Counted from the first letter of the stretch, positions 43,203 through 52,452 are shown. The stretch is DNA of 64,000 nucleotides from Arcobacter siniprincipis (GCF_048571125.1 NZ_CP182343.1:558001-622000); one strand, 5' to 3'. The notes: a model not told the origin generated them from the letters alone. Numbers and translations are program-made.

Positions 43203-45257
43203 ATGAAAAAAATAATTTTAATCTCAGCAATAACAAGTTTGGCTTTATTTCAAAATAGTTTTGCTGGTACTATTTTAGAGGATGTAACTGTAACTACAGC
43301 TACAAAAACTGAAAAAAACATTGAAGGTGTCAGTGCTTCTGTTATAGTAGTTACTCAAAAAGATATTGAACGAATAGCAGCTTCGACATTAAAAGATGTA
43401 TTTGAAAAAATACCTTCAATAAATGCACAATTTGGAAGATTTCCTCATCCTAGTTCAGCTTCAAAAGCTTCTATATCAATTAGAGGGGCAGGAGCAAATG
43501 GAACGTTGATTTTAGTTGATGGAAAAAGGTTATCTGGTGAAACTGAAGGACCTTATGAGTTGAATAGAATACCAGCTTCAATGATTGAGAGAATTGAAAT
43601 CGTCAAAGGTTCTATGTCTACCCTTTATGGTTCGGATGCCATTGGAGGAGTAATCAATATCATTACAAAAAAAATTGAAACAAACGGTTCAACGATTGAT
43701 ATGAAATATGGACAAAGTGCAGAAGGAGAGTCTAAAGAAAAAAATGTAAATTTTACAACACGTGGAGTAACAAATGAAGTTAGATATAAACTTTTTGGGT
43801 CAATAATAGATACAACACCTTACAGTAAAAATAAATCATACTCACAAGTTGCAACAAATCCATCAACTGGTGCAATTTTAGTTGGAAATCCACAAAATGG
43901 AGTCAGTGGTTCTAACAAGGTGACCTATATAGATGAAGCAACGGTAAAAAATATTGGAGGAAGAGTAGAAAAAGATTTAAATGATCAAGTAACATTAGGG
44001 GTAGATGTAAATTATTTAGATGAAAACAGAAAAGGAACATACCTAGGAAGTGCTCAATTTTCTGGTGGTGGCTTGATTAAAAATACTCCTGTTAATTCTG
44101 AAGATAATAATAAAAGAATCGATGTATCATCTGATCTTAAATATCAAATATCAAATAATTTATCTGGACAAACAACGGTATATAGATCGTATTATAAAAA
44201 AAGAAATGAAACCACGCCTATTAATTTCACTGGACCTGTTAATAAGAAATTTAGTGCAAATGTTACCATTGATACTTTAGAATCAAATTTGACTTATCTT
44301 TTGAATGATTCTAATATTATAACAACTGGCCTAGAATATAGAAAAGAAACAAGAGATTCAAGTGCAATAAATATAGATGCAAGTTCAAGTGAATTTGTCA
44401 CAAAAGTTGTAAAATATAAGTCACTATTTATTCAAGACGAAATGGTAATCACAGATAGCTTAAATGCAACTATGGGTGCAAGATATGACAATATATCAAA
44501 TGCAGAAAATAAAGTTACTTTTCAAGCAGGATTAGTACAGAAACTAAATGATAAAACAAATCTTAGAGTAAATTATGCACAAGGATACAGGGCACCTGAT
44601 ATTGCAGAGTTATATGTGGTTTCGCCTTCATATAAAGATGGGAAAAGATTTGGATCAGATGTAATTTTTGGACCAAAAACAAAAGCTTATGATTTAAAAC
44701 CTGAACGATCACAAACTTTTGAAATAGCATTATCAAATAAATTAGAAAATCTTTTCTCAGAAATTGTTTTATTTAATACAAAAATAGACGATAAAATAGA
44801 ACTTGCTTCATATGGAACAGGTAATGCAAAATATTACACTTCAGAAAATTTAGAGAAAGTTGATATAAAAGGGGCTGAATTAAATATTGCCTACATTATT
44901 AATGAAAATAGTGACTTAAACTTTAATTTAACTTATTTAAATACAGAAGATAAAAATACAAATAAAGAACTCTTATTTACACCTGATTTATCAGCTTCTT
45001 TAGGGTTAAATTATCAAATAATACCAAACTTAACAACGAATTTATCTCTTAGGTATATTGGTGAGCAATATACAAATATCCAAAATACAACTAAGGCAGA
45101 AGATTATTCATTAGTTGATATTGGAATAAATTATGATATAAATAAAACTTTAGCTATTTATGGTGGAGTAGATAATATTTTTGATAAACAATTGGAAGAA
45201 GATATTGGTGTAAATGTTGGAGTGTTTTTTTATACAGGAGTAAGAATTAAGTTTTAA
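43203..45257 (+). CDS. TonB-dependent outer-membrane receptor
   Basis: The start at 43203 (MKKIILISAITSLALFQNSF, 684 residues) gives a clean signal peptide and has AAAAGGA upstream. A frame from 43155 would overlap the previous gene. A TonB-box-like EDVTVTTATK follows the signal. The plug contains IERIEIVKGSMSTLYGSDAI and GGVINIITKK, typical of the FepA/BtuB/CirA type, and the barrel ends in FYTGVRIKF with terminal Phe. It ends the ABC-nnrS operon and should bring its ligand into the periplasm for the binding protein. Confidence 0.94.
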   Translation: MKKIILISAITSLALFQNSFAGTILEDVTVTTATKTEKNIEGVSASVIVVTQKDIERIAASTLKDVFEKIPSINAQFGRFPHPSSASKASISIRGAGANGTLILVDGKRLSGETEGPYELNRIPASMIERIEIVKGSMSTLYGSDAIGGVINIITKKIETNGSTIDMKYGQSAEGESKEKNVNFTTRGVTNEVRYKLFGSIIDTTPYSKNKSYSQVATNPSTGAILVGNPQNGVSGSNKVTYIDEATVKNIGGRVEKDLNDQVTLGVDVNYLDENRKGTYLGSAQFSGGGLIKNTPVNSEDNNKRIDVSSDLKYQISNNLSGQTTVYRSYYKKRNETTPINFTGPVNKKFSANVTIDTLESNLTYLLNDSNIITTGLEYRKETRDSSAINIDASSSEFVTKVVKYKSLFIQDEMVITDSLNATMGARYDNISNAENKVTFQAGLVQKLNDKTNLRVNYAQGYRAPDIAELYVVSPSYKDGKRFGSDVIFGPKTKAYDLKPERSQTFEIALSNKLENLFSEIVLFNTKIDDKIELASYGTGNAKYYTSENLEKVDIKGAELNIAYIINENSDLNFNLTYLNTEDKNTNKELLFTPDLSASLGLNYQIIPNLTTNLSLRYIGEQYTNIQNTTKAEDYSLVDIGINYDINKTLAIYGGVDNIFDKQLEEDIGVNVGVFFYTGVRIKF

Positions 45258-45304
45258 TTTTGTATAAATGTATAATCTTAAACAAGGTTTAAATATAAGT
45301 TCAC

Positions 45305-45310
45305 TATAAT
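45305..45310 (+). promoter_or_regulatory. Probable -10 box for rpsO
   Basis: TATAAT sits 52 bp before the rpsO start, followed by a short leader and a strong ribosome-binding site AGGAGG (45352-45357). No close -35 match was accepted. Confidence 0.5.
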
Positions 45311-45362
45311 TCGCGTCCATTTCAATAGAAGTGAGATTAGTATACCTATTAGGAGGTCTTCT

Positions 45363-45635
45363 ATGGCTTTAGATCAGGAAGTAAAAAACAGTATTATCGA
45401 AAAATACAGAAGAGATGAAAAAGATACAGGTTCTTGTGAAGTTCAAGTTGCAATTTTAACTGAGCAAATCAGAGTTTTAACTGAACATTTAAAAATCAAT
45501 AAAAAAGATCACTCATCAAGATTAGGTCTTTTAAAAATGGTTGGAAAAAGAAAAAGATTATTAAAATATCTTAGAAATACTGAGTATGCTAGATTTGTTG
45601 AATTAGTTGCAGATTTAGGAATCAGAGCTAAGTAA
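45363..45635 (+). CDS. rpsO: 30S ribosomal protein S15
   Basis: This 90-residue protein has the S15 hallmarks: EKYRRDEKDTGSCEVQVAIL at the start, the rRNA-binding HLKINKKDHSSRLGLLKMVG in the middle and KRKRLLKYLRNTEYARF near the end. It binds the central domain of 16S rRNA. A strong AGGAGG precedes the start, and a GC-richer hairpin with a T-run ends the transcript, so it is monocistronic here. Confidence 0.99.
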   Translation: MALDQEVKNSIIEKYRRDEKDTGSCEVQVAILTEQIRVLTEHLKINKKDHSSRLGLLKMVGKRKRLLKYLRNTEYARFVELVADLGIRAK

Positions 45636-45653
45636 TTTAGTTTACTTAACTTT

Positions 45654-45693
45654 AAAAAGGGTTGTAACTTTTTAGTTACAACCCTTTTTTTTT
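45654..45693 (+). terminator. Strong terminator after rpsO
   Basis: AAAAAGGGTTGTAACT pairs with AGTTACAACCCTTTTT (16 bp, 4-base TTTT loop) and runs into nine T. This is a canonical intrinsic terminator. Confidence 0.95.
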
Positions 45694-45780
45694 AAATAAA
45701 AAAATTAATTTTACTGTATAATGATTATTAATACTCTTTCTTGTAAAATAAAAAAATTTTAAAAAAGGAATCAATCAAAG

Positions 45781-46182
45781 ATGTTATTGACTAAAAAAAG
45801 TGAGTACGCACTTCTTTCTCTAATCTCTATTGCTAAAAGCGATAAAGCAAAAAATGTGGATGAATTATCAAGAGAATTAAGAATCCCAAAATCTTTTTTA
45901 GCCAAAATTATGCAAAATTTAGCCAAAAATGAAATAGTAATATCACAAAGAGGTGTAAATGGTGGATTTATTCTTGCCAAACCTTATGATCAACTTACTA
46001 TATTTTCAATAACGGCTGCAGCTGAAGAAAAAATTCCTTCAGTCTTTGAATGTGCCCCATCAATGGAATCATGCCCTAGTGACTCTGGAAGCTTGTGCTC
46101 TATTTGGCCTTTATTAAATAATCTCCAAGGTAAGATAAATGAATTTTTAGAAGAATTAACCCTGAAGGACATTGCTCAATGA
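45781..46182 (+). CDS. Rrf2-family regulator with three-cysteine site
   Basis: This 133-residue winged-helix protein begins MLLTKKSEYALLSLISIA, the typical Rrf2 start, and carries the wing ISQRGVNGGFILAKPYDQLT. Three cysteines in FECAPSMESCPSDSGSLCS (spacing C-x6-C-x7-C) correspond to the Fe-S ligand positions of IscR/NsrR-type members, so it may sense iron-sulphur status or NO. It overlaps the DHH gene that follows by 4 bp (ATGA). No target site was found. Confidence 0.9.
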   Translation: MLLTKKSEYALLSLISIAKSDKAKNVDELSRELRIPKSFLAKIMQNLAKNEIVISQRGVNGGFILAKPYDQLTIFSITAAAEEKIPSVFECAPSMESCPSDSGSLCSIWPLLNNLQGKINEFLEELTLKDIAQ

Positions 46183-47234
46183 TATTATTTCATATCTCTC
46201 ATACGGATTTAGATGGATATGGTTGCCAACTTTTAACCAAAGAGATATTTTCCCAAAGTTACTACTTAAATGCAAATTATGGACTAGAAGTAAAACAAAG
46301 TATTATTCATTTTATAGAACACATTAAAAATGAAGAGATAAAAGATGAAATACTATTTTTAATAACTGATGTTAATCTAACAAATGCTGAATCAAAATAT
46401 TTAAACAATGAAGTAATAAAATTAAATGAAGATGGTTATAAAATTAAACTTCAACTTTTAGATCATCATGCTACAGGTCAAAGTTGTGCTGACAAGTATG
46501 ATTGGTACTTTTTAGATATTTCAAGATGTGCTACAAAAATCACATATGACTATTTTGTAAAAAATTATAATGCATTTGAAAATGAATCCCAAACTTGGAT
46601 AGAGCCTCTTGTAAATGCAATAAATGCAATTGATATTTGGATAGAAGACAATAAAAAAGATTTTGAGTTTGGAAAAGTATTACTTAGTATGGTTTCTCAT
46701 GTAAGAGAAATCAATAATGTTCTTTTTGCAAATAAAAATAGAGACTTTAGAATTCATTTACTAAAAAAAGCATCTATGTATTTAAATGAAGTTGATGGAA
46801 ATATAAAGTTAGATAGTGCAATCCATAGTTTAAAAAAAGAGTTTTTAAATCTTGATGGACAGGATGATACAATAGATAATCTTAGTGCAAAATATTTAGT
46901 AAATTCTATTACAAGTATAAAAGATGAACTTACAATTAACTTCCAAGATAAAAAAGGCGTTTTAACTTATACTCTAGGTGGTATTTCAATTCCCGCAAAT
47001 GCATTTTTGAAAGCTAATAAAGACTATGACTTTTTTATTGATGTTTCTAAAAGAGGAAATGCAAGCTTTAGAGCAGATGGGAATTTAGATGTTGGATTAC
47101 TTGCACAAAAATTAGCAAATGGTGGGGGACATCCTAATGCATCAGGTTGTAAATTCGATGATTTCAAAGAAGTTATAAATTATAGTGATGTTAAAAAATA
47201 TATTCAAAATAAATTAGACAATATTAAAATATAA
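46179..47234 (+). CDS. DHH/DHHA1 family phosphoesterase
   Basis: This 351-residue protein has the family motifs in order: HTDLDGYGC near residue 8 (metal-binding Asp), ITDVNLT near 66, LLDHHATG near 97 (the DHH motif) and AINAIDIWIED near 150. The C-terminal DHHA1 motif GGGHPNASGCKF lies near residue 320. Relatives are NrnA-type oligoribonucleases and cyclic-dinucleotide or pAp phosphatases that need manganese. It is coupled to an Rrf2 regulator. The substrate (short RNA, c-di-AMP intermediates or pAp) cannot be decided by eye. Confidence 0.88.
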   Translation: MILFHISHTDLDGYGCQLLTKEIFSQSYYLNANYGLEVKQSIIHFIEHIKNEEIKDEILFLITDVNLTNAESKYLNNEVIKLNEDGYKIKLQLLDHHATGQSCADKYDWYFLDISRCATKITYDYFVKNYNAFENESQTWIEPLVNAINAIDIWIEDNKKDFEFGKVLLSMVSHVREINNVLFANKNRDFRIHLLKKASMYLNEVDGNIKLDSAIHSLKKEFLNLDGQDDTIDNLSAKYLVNSITSIKDELTINFQDKKGVLTYTLGGISIPANAFLKANKDYDFFIDVSKRGNASFRADGNLDVGLLAQKLANGGGHPNASGCKFDDFKEVINYSDVKKYIQNKLDNIKI

Positions 47235-47341
47235 GATTATTTATATCTAAATTTAGTTATTTACATTCTTAAATTTATGAAATTATCTTTTTTAACATAT
47301 AAATCTGATATTATATAATAATTATTTTTTAAGGTAAAATT

Positions 47342-48610
47342 ATGAATGATGATATTAATTGGACTTCTGAACAAATATATAATATTATTTATGTTGAAGA
47401 TGATGAACAAGTTCGAATAAACTTTGAAGAAATATTTAAAGATTTTTTTAAAGAGGTATATGTTGCAAATGATGGTGTAGAAGCTTTAAAAATCTTTAAT
47501 AAATTAACTTTAGAAAATAAAAGAGTAGATGCAATAATAAGTGATCTTAATATGCCAAATATGAATGGCATATCCTTATTAAAAAATATTAGAGCTGTCA
47601 ATGAAGATATTCCTTTTTATTTTACAACTGCTTACTCAGATGAAAATAACCTTTTAGAAGTAATTAAATTAAATGTTACTGCATATTTTATAAAACCAAT
47701 CGATATATCAATAATGGTAAAAAAAGTTATAAAAGATGCTCATAAATATAATCAAAATCAAATAATTGAAAAACAAAAAGAAGAATTAGAAAGATATTTA
47801 GCCGCAATAGATAATGTTGCTATTATTTCAAAAACCGATTTAAAAGGTAATATTACCTTTGCAAATGATTTTTTCTGTGATATATCAAAATATAAAAGAG
47901 AAGAACTTATTGGAAAACCTCATAATATAGTAAGACATCCAGATTCGTCTAAAGAAATTTTTAAAAATCTTTGGGAAACAATTAAAAAAGGTGAAACCTG
48001 GAATGGAAAAATTAAGAATTTAGCAAAAGATGGTTCTGTCTATTATGTAAATAGTACTGTTATACCTCTTTTTGATGAATTGGGAAATGAGATAGTAGAG
48101 TATGTTGGAATAAGATTTTTAACCACAGAAGAAGAAAATTCAAAAAGAGAATTTAGAAAAAAAGTAATTGAAAATATGCAACAATCAAAGAAAAAAGAGA
48201 TTGAGTATATAAATAAAATAAGAGAATTAGAACAAGAAATAAGAACAAGTGTAAAACCTGATTTGTCTATGTACTTAGAACAAATGGATAATATGAAAAA
48301 GAAAAATGGACAATTAAAAGCTCAAATAAACCAATATGACAAAGAAATAGTTGTAATTAGAAAAAAAAATGAAGAGCTAATTGATAGTGCAAATAATAAA
48401 GTTTCTAAATCTATTTTTGCCTTAAGAAAAATAAAATCAGAAAATGATAAACTTATCAAAGATTTTAAAGAGCTTGAAATTGAAATTGAATTAAAAAAAG
48501 ATGTAATTTTTGATTTACAAAATAGGTTAGAAGAACGAAATAAAAGAATTGAAGATTTATTAGATGTAATAAGCCTAAGAGACAAAGAGCTTAAAGAACA
48601 GAAAAAATGA
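47342..48610 (+). CDS. Response regulator with PAS domain and long coiled coil
   Basis: This 422-residue protein has a CheY-like receiver at about residues 12-130. Its acidic pocket lies in YVEDDEQVR, the phospho-acceptor aspartate in IISDLNMPNMNG and the lysine in FIKPID. A PAS domain follows at about 150-260 (GNITFANDFFCDISKYKREE, GKPHNIVRHPDSSKEIFKNL), close to Aer-type redox PAS domains. A coiled coil runs from about 270 to the end. No kinase, cyclase or DNA-binding domain is present, so output is probably by protein contact. It is coupled to an MltC-like gene by an ATGA overlap. Confidence 0.9.
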   Translation: MNDDINWTSEQIYNIIYVEDDEQVRINFEEIFKDFFKEVYVANDGVEALKIFNKLTLENKRVDAIISDLNMPNMNGISLLKNIRAVNEDIPFYFTTAYSDENNLLEVIKLNVTAYFIKPIDISIMVKKVIKDAHKYNQNQIIEKQKEELERYLAAIDNVAIISKTDLKGNITFANDFFCDISKYKREELIGKPHNIVRHPDSSKEIFKNLWETIKKGETWNGKIKNLAKDGSVYYVNSTVIPLFDELGNEIVEYVGIRFLTTEEENSKREFRKKVIENMQQSKKKEIEYINKIRELEQEIRTSVKPDLSMYLEQMDNMKKKNGQLKAQINQYDKEIVVIRKKNEELIDSANNKVSKSIFALRKIKSENDKLIKDFKELEIEIELKKDVIFDLQNRLEERNKRIEDLLDVISLRDKELKEQKK

Positions 48611-49773
48611 TTAAATTTGTTTTGATTTTCATAGTGTTTTTTTTTAGTTCATGTAGTGTTTCGGATGTTCAAAATATAGCACAAGCTGCAATTAGTAAAG
48701 ACCCTTCTTATGCTTTAAAAAGTATAGCAAAATCAAAATCTATTCAATATACAACAAATCCCAAAAGGCTATCAAAAGACATAGCTAGTTTAGATAAATT
48801 CTTATCAAATTTTGTAAAAGAGATTACAAATATTTGGGGTGAAAAAAATGTCAAAATACCAAAACAAAAAGAGTATGTAAAATATTTACAAAATTATAAA
48901 AGTAGGGCATTGGTTGATTTTGACAATGGAATAGTGACTGTTGAAACAGTAGATGATAAGAACTTTGAAAAAAGTTTAAAAAATGCAATAGTAACAACTT
49001 TGTTATTACCAGATGATCCAAGAGCTGCTGATTTATTTGAAGCAAAAAGCGTAAAACTTGGCTCTACTCCTTATTTACTTGGTGAAATTAAAGACGACCA
49101 GAATAAAGATATAAGATATGAATGGAGAGCAAATAGATTTGCAAATATTTTAGTAAAAAATGATTTAAACACTAAAACAATAAAAAAAGATGGGAAAGAT
49201 GTAAAAGTCTATTTTGTAAAAATACCTATGGTAAAAGATCATGCAAATATTAGAGTGTCAAAATTCAAACCCTTTGTTGAAAAATTTGCTAAAAAATATA
49301 ATATTAGTAAAAATTTAATTTATTCAATTATTCAAACTGAAAGTAATTTTAACCAATTTGCAATAAGTAGTGCCAATGCCTATGGACTTATGCAAATAGT
49401 TCCTACAAGCGCTGGAAAAGATGCTTATAAATATGTTAAAGGTAAAACTTGGGAACCTAGCAAATCATATTTATTTGATGCGCAAAATAATATTGAGTTA
49501 GGTAGTGCATATTTAAAAATATTAGGAAGTAAGTATTTAACAGGAATAGAAAATCCAATATCAAAAGAATATTGTATCATAAGTGCATATAACACAGGAA
49601 GTGGGAATGTTTTAAAAACTTTTTCAAAAGATAAAGACGAAGCTAAAAATAAAATTAACAGTAAAAAACCTTCTGAAGTTTATAAGGTACTTATAAATAA
49701 TTTACCCTATGAAGAAACACGAAATTATTTAAAAAAAGTCCTAAAATATAAGAAAGATTTTATAAGTATTTAA
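48607..49773 (+). CDS. mltC: MltC-like membrane-bound lytic transglycosylase
   Basis: This 388-residue lipoprotein has a signal ending FFFSSCSVSD with a lipobox cysteine near residue 16. It carries an N-terminal DUF3393-like domain (about 60-230) and a C-terminal soluble lytic transglycosylase domain. Its catalytic region is IQTESNFNQFAISSANAYGL, with the glutamate in QTESNF, followed by MQIVPTSAG and AYNTGSGNVL. It cleaves peptidoglycan to 1,6-anhydro-muropeptides at the outer-membrane inner face. It shares an ATGA overlap with the response-regulator gene, an unusual partner. Confidence 0.92.
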   Translation: MIKFVLIFIVFFFSSCSVSDVQNIAQAAISKDPSYALKSIAKSKSIQYTTNPKRLSKDIASLDKFLSNFVKEITNIWGEKNVKIPKQKEYVKYLQNYKSRALVDFDNGIVTVETVDDKNFEKSLKNAIVTTLLLPDDPRAADLFEAKSVKLGSTPYLLGEIKDDQNKDIRYEWRANRFANILVKNDLNTKTIKKDGKDVKVYFVKIPMVKDHANIRVSKFKPFVEKFAKKYNISKNLIYSIIQTESNFNQFAISSANAYGLMQIVPTSAGKDAYKYVKGKTWEPSKSYLFDAQNNIELGSAYLKILGSKYLTGIENPISKEYCIISAYNTGSGNVLKTFSKDKDEAKNKINSKKPSEVYKVLINNLPYEETRNYLKKVLKYKKDFISI

Positions 49774-49901
49774 TTGATTAAAATGTTTCATAAAGTAACT
49801 ATATTTTTACTAATAATTATTATAATTAGTACAAATATTTTATAAGTTATAATTAAATATCTATACTATATTATTTAAAAAATTAGTATAAGGATATTAT
49901 T

Positions 49902-52031
49902 ATGATTGGAAGAAAGATATTTGGGAACTTAAGTGTTTTCAAAAAGTTATTATCGATAGGTATATTGACATTTTTTGCAATTGCTTCCTTAAGTGCTTAT
50001 TTTATAGTTAATCAAAAAAATGTAATGTTAATGGAGAAAAAAGCAAAATTAACTAATCTTGTAGAGATGTCATATAGTTTAGTTGACAATGAGTATCAGC
50101 AATTCAAAGATGGTAAAATCGATGAAAAGACTGCAAAAGAAAATGCAAAAGAATTATTAAAAAAGTTAAGATTTGACAAAACGAATTATGTTTTTATAAA
50201 TAATGATTCAGAAGAAACACCAAAAATTATAATGCATCCAATAGATGAGTCCTTAGTTAATACTACGCTTGAGGATAAAAAATATGACAATGCCTTTAGT
50301 ATAGAGTATGGAAATAAAGTTGACAAACTTGATAACATGAATATGTTTAAAGCTTTTGCAAAAGTTGCCAATGAAAATGGAAATGGTTTTATAAAATATA
50401 CTTGGCCAAAAGCGTCTGGTAACGAACTTGTGCCTAAACTATCTTATTTACAAAAATTTGATCAATGGGGTTGGGTTATTGGAACTGGAATTTATATTGA
50501 TGATATTGATGCAGACTTTAATGATAATATAATTAAAGCAGCTGGAATTATTCTAATTATTTTAATTATCTTATTTAGTACATTTTCTATGGTTAGTAAA
50601 GATATTGTTTCAAAAGTAAAGTTATTAAATGAAAATGTCGAAAACTTTTTTGCCTTTTTAAATAGAGAGAAAGATGAAATAAACTTTACACCTATTACTT
50701 GTAAAGATGAATTTGGTCATATGTCTAGAATTGTAAGTAGAAATATTGAAAAAACTAAAATTGGAATTGAAGAAGATCGAAAATTAATTGATGAAACCAT
50801 ATTAGTATTAAGTGAATTTGAACAAGGTGATCTATGTCAAAGACTAAATTCTAATGTTAAAAATCCATCACTTTCACAGTTAAAAAATGTATTAAATAGT
50901 ATGGCACAAAATCTTGAAAATAATATAGATAAAGTTCTTAATGTACTTGAAGAGTATACTCATTATAACTATTTAAATAAAGTAAGTACAAATGATATTA
51001 AAAAAGATTTATTAAAACTTGCCAATGGAGTAAATGATTTAGGGACTTCAATTACAAATATTTTATCTGAAAATAAAGTAAATGGATTAACTCTAGATAG
51101 TGGTTCGGATATATTATTATCTAATATGAATAAATTAAATCTAAGTTCTAACGAAGCAGCAGCCTCATTAGAAGAAACAGCAGCTGCATTAGAAGAAGTA
51201 ACAGGTAATGTACGAAGTAATACAGATAATATTGCAAAAATGGCTCAATTATCAAATGCTGTTACAAAATCAGTAAATGAGGGTGAAGAATTAGCAAATA
51301 AAACTACTATTGCAATGGAAGAGATTAATACACAAGTTACTTCAATACATGAAGCGATAACAGTAATTGATCAAATTGCTTTTCAAACAAATATCTTATC
51401 ACTTAATGCAGCAGTAGAAGCAGCAACTGCTGGAGAAGCTGGAAAAGGATTTGCTGTAGTTGCAGGGGAAGTTCGAAATCTAGCAACAAGAAGTGCAGAA
51501 GCAGCAAAAGAGATAAAAAATATAGTTGAAAGGGCAACCAACAAAGCAAATGAAGGTAAAGATATCGCTACGAATATGATTAATGGATATGAAAACCTTA
51601 ATGGAAATATTACTCATACAATTAACTTAATATCAGATATAGAAATGGCAAGTAAAGAGCAATTAGATGGAGTAGAACAAATAAATGCTGCTATTAATAA
51701 TCTAGATAGACAAACACAAGAAAATGCTTCAATAGCATCGGAAACAAATAATATTGCTATGGCTACCCATGAAATTTCTAAATTAATTGTAAGTAATGCA
51801 AATGCTAAAGAATTTGCTGGCAAAGATACTCTAAAAGGAAAAGATATAAATAGTATCTTGTTAAATAAAAGTGCATCAAAAGAGCAAAAAGTTAATAATC
51901 AGAAAAAATCAGTTAACACATTAAATAATAAGAGTGAAACAAAAACTGAAAAAGTTGAAAAGAAAGAAACAACATCAAATAAAATTATAACTCCAGCTAA
52001 ATCAAATGATGATGAATGGGAGAGTTTTTAA
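49902..52031 (+). CDS. Methyl-accepting chemotaxis protein with CheR-tether-like tail
   Basis: This 709-residue chemoreceptor has membrane helix 1 at about residues 12-32. A single-Cache type periplasmic sensor spans about 35-205 (YVFINNDSEETPKIIMHPID, FDQWGWVIGTGIYIDDID), followed by helix 2 (IIKAAGIILIILIILFSTF). The signalling hairpin has IDQIAFQTNILSLNAAVEAA. A flexible Lys/Thr/Ser-rich linker of about 60 residues follows and ends DDEWESF. The terminal EWESF matches the xWxxF pentapeptide of E. coli Tar/Tsr (NWETF/NWESF), which docks CheR and CheB. A hairpin terminator follows. Confidence 0.95.
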   Translation: MIGRKIFGNLSVFKKLLSIGILTFFAIASLSAYFIVNQKNVMLMEKKAKLTNLVEMSYSLVDNEYQQFKDGKIDEKTAKENAKELLKKLRFDKTNYVFINNDSEETPKIIMHPIDESLVNTTLEDKKYDNAFSIEYGNKVDKLDNMNMFKAFAKVANENGNGFIKYTWPKASGNELVPKLSYLQKFDQWGWVIGTGIYIDDIDADFNDNIIKAAGIILIILIILFSTFSMVSKDIVSKVKLLNENVENFFAFLNREKDEINFTPITCKDEFGHMSRIVSRNIEKTKIGIEEDRKLIDETILVLSEFEQGDLCQRLNSNVKNPSLSQLKNVLNSMAQNLENNIDKVLNVLEEYTHYNYLNKVSTNDIKKDLLKLANGVNDLGTSITNILSENKVNGLTLDSGSDILLSNMNKLNLSSNEAAASLEETAAALEEVTGNVRSNTDNIAKMAQLSNAVTKSVNEGEELANKTTIAMEEINTQVTSIHEAITVIDQIAFQTNILSLNAAVEAATAGEAGKGFAVVAGEVRNLATRSAEAAKEIKNIVERATNKANEGKDIATNMINGYENLNGNITHTINLISDIEMASKEQLDGVEQINAAINNLDRQTQENASIASETNNIAMATHEISKLIVSNANAKEFAGKDTLKGKDINSILLNKSASKEQKVNNQKKSVNTLNNKSETKTEKVEKKETTSNKIITPAKSNDDEWESF

Positions 52032-52071
52032 GAAGTTTGAGTAAAACTCAAACTTCTAATACTCTTTTTTT
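52031..52071 (+). terminator. Terminator after the chemoreceptor gene
   Basis: AGAAGTTTGAGT and ACTCAAACTTCT form a perfect 12 bp stem around AAA, starting at the stop codon and followed by a T-run at 52064-52071. Confidence 0.85.
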
Positions 52072-52110
52072 ATATTTATATATCAATATATCTTGATATA
52101 TAAATATAAA
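52069..52110. promoter_or_regulatory. Large dyad upstream of arsR, probable ArsR operator
   Basis: Perfect 18 bp arms (52069-52086 and 52093-52110) flank TATATC. The core is ATATATCAA-N6-TTGATATAT, like ArsR/SmtB operators with inverted ATCAA half-sites. It ends 33 bp before the arsR start, where repressor binding would block the promoter. Confidence 0.7.
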
Positions 52111-52143
52111 TATGATACAATTTCAAAATGACAAAGGACTAGC

Positions 52144-52452
52144 TTGGAATATTTTTTAAATACAATAGGTTCAATAAATGATGAAACACGAATTAAGATT
52201 TTAAGATTCATAGATATAAATGGTGAAGTTTGTGTATGTGACATTGAAAATTCATTTGATATGATTCAATCAAGGGTTTCACGACATCTAAAAATTTTGA
52301 AAGATGGTGGATTTTTAAGTTTGAGAAGAGAAGGGCGCTGGGCATACTATAGTATTAGAACTCCAATAGATATCTTTAGACAAGCAATCATAAAAGAGAT
52401 AAGCTACTTAGAATTGGATATCCCAAAATTAGAAAAAGGGTGTGAAGTATGA
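52144..52452 (+). CDS. arsR: ArsR-family arsenic-responsive repressor
   Basis: This 102-residue winged-helix repressor starts with TTG at 52144, with AAAGGA five bases upstream. The metalloid site is EVCVCDIENSFDM (CVC pair in the DNA-binding helix region), as in classical ArsR. The recognition region is IQSRVSRHLKILKDGGFLSL and the wing REGRWAYYSIRT. It should release DNA on binding As(III) and derepress the operon. It overlaps arsB by 4 bp (ATGA). A large inverted repeat upstream fits its operator. Confidence 0.92.
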   Translation: MEYFLNTIGSINDETRIKILRFIDINGEVCVCDIENSFDMIQSRVSRHLKILKDGGFLSLRREGRWAYYSIRTPIDIFRQAIIKEISYLELDIPKLEKGCEV

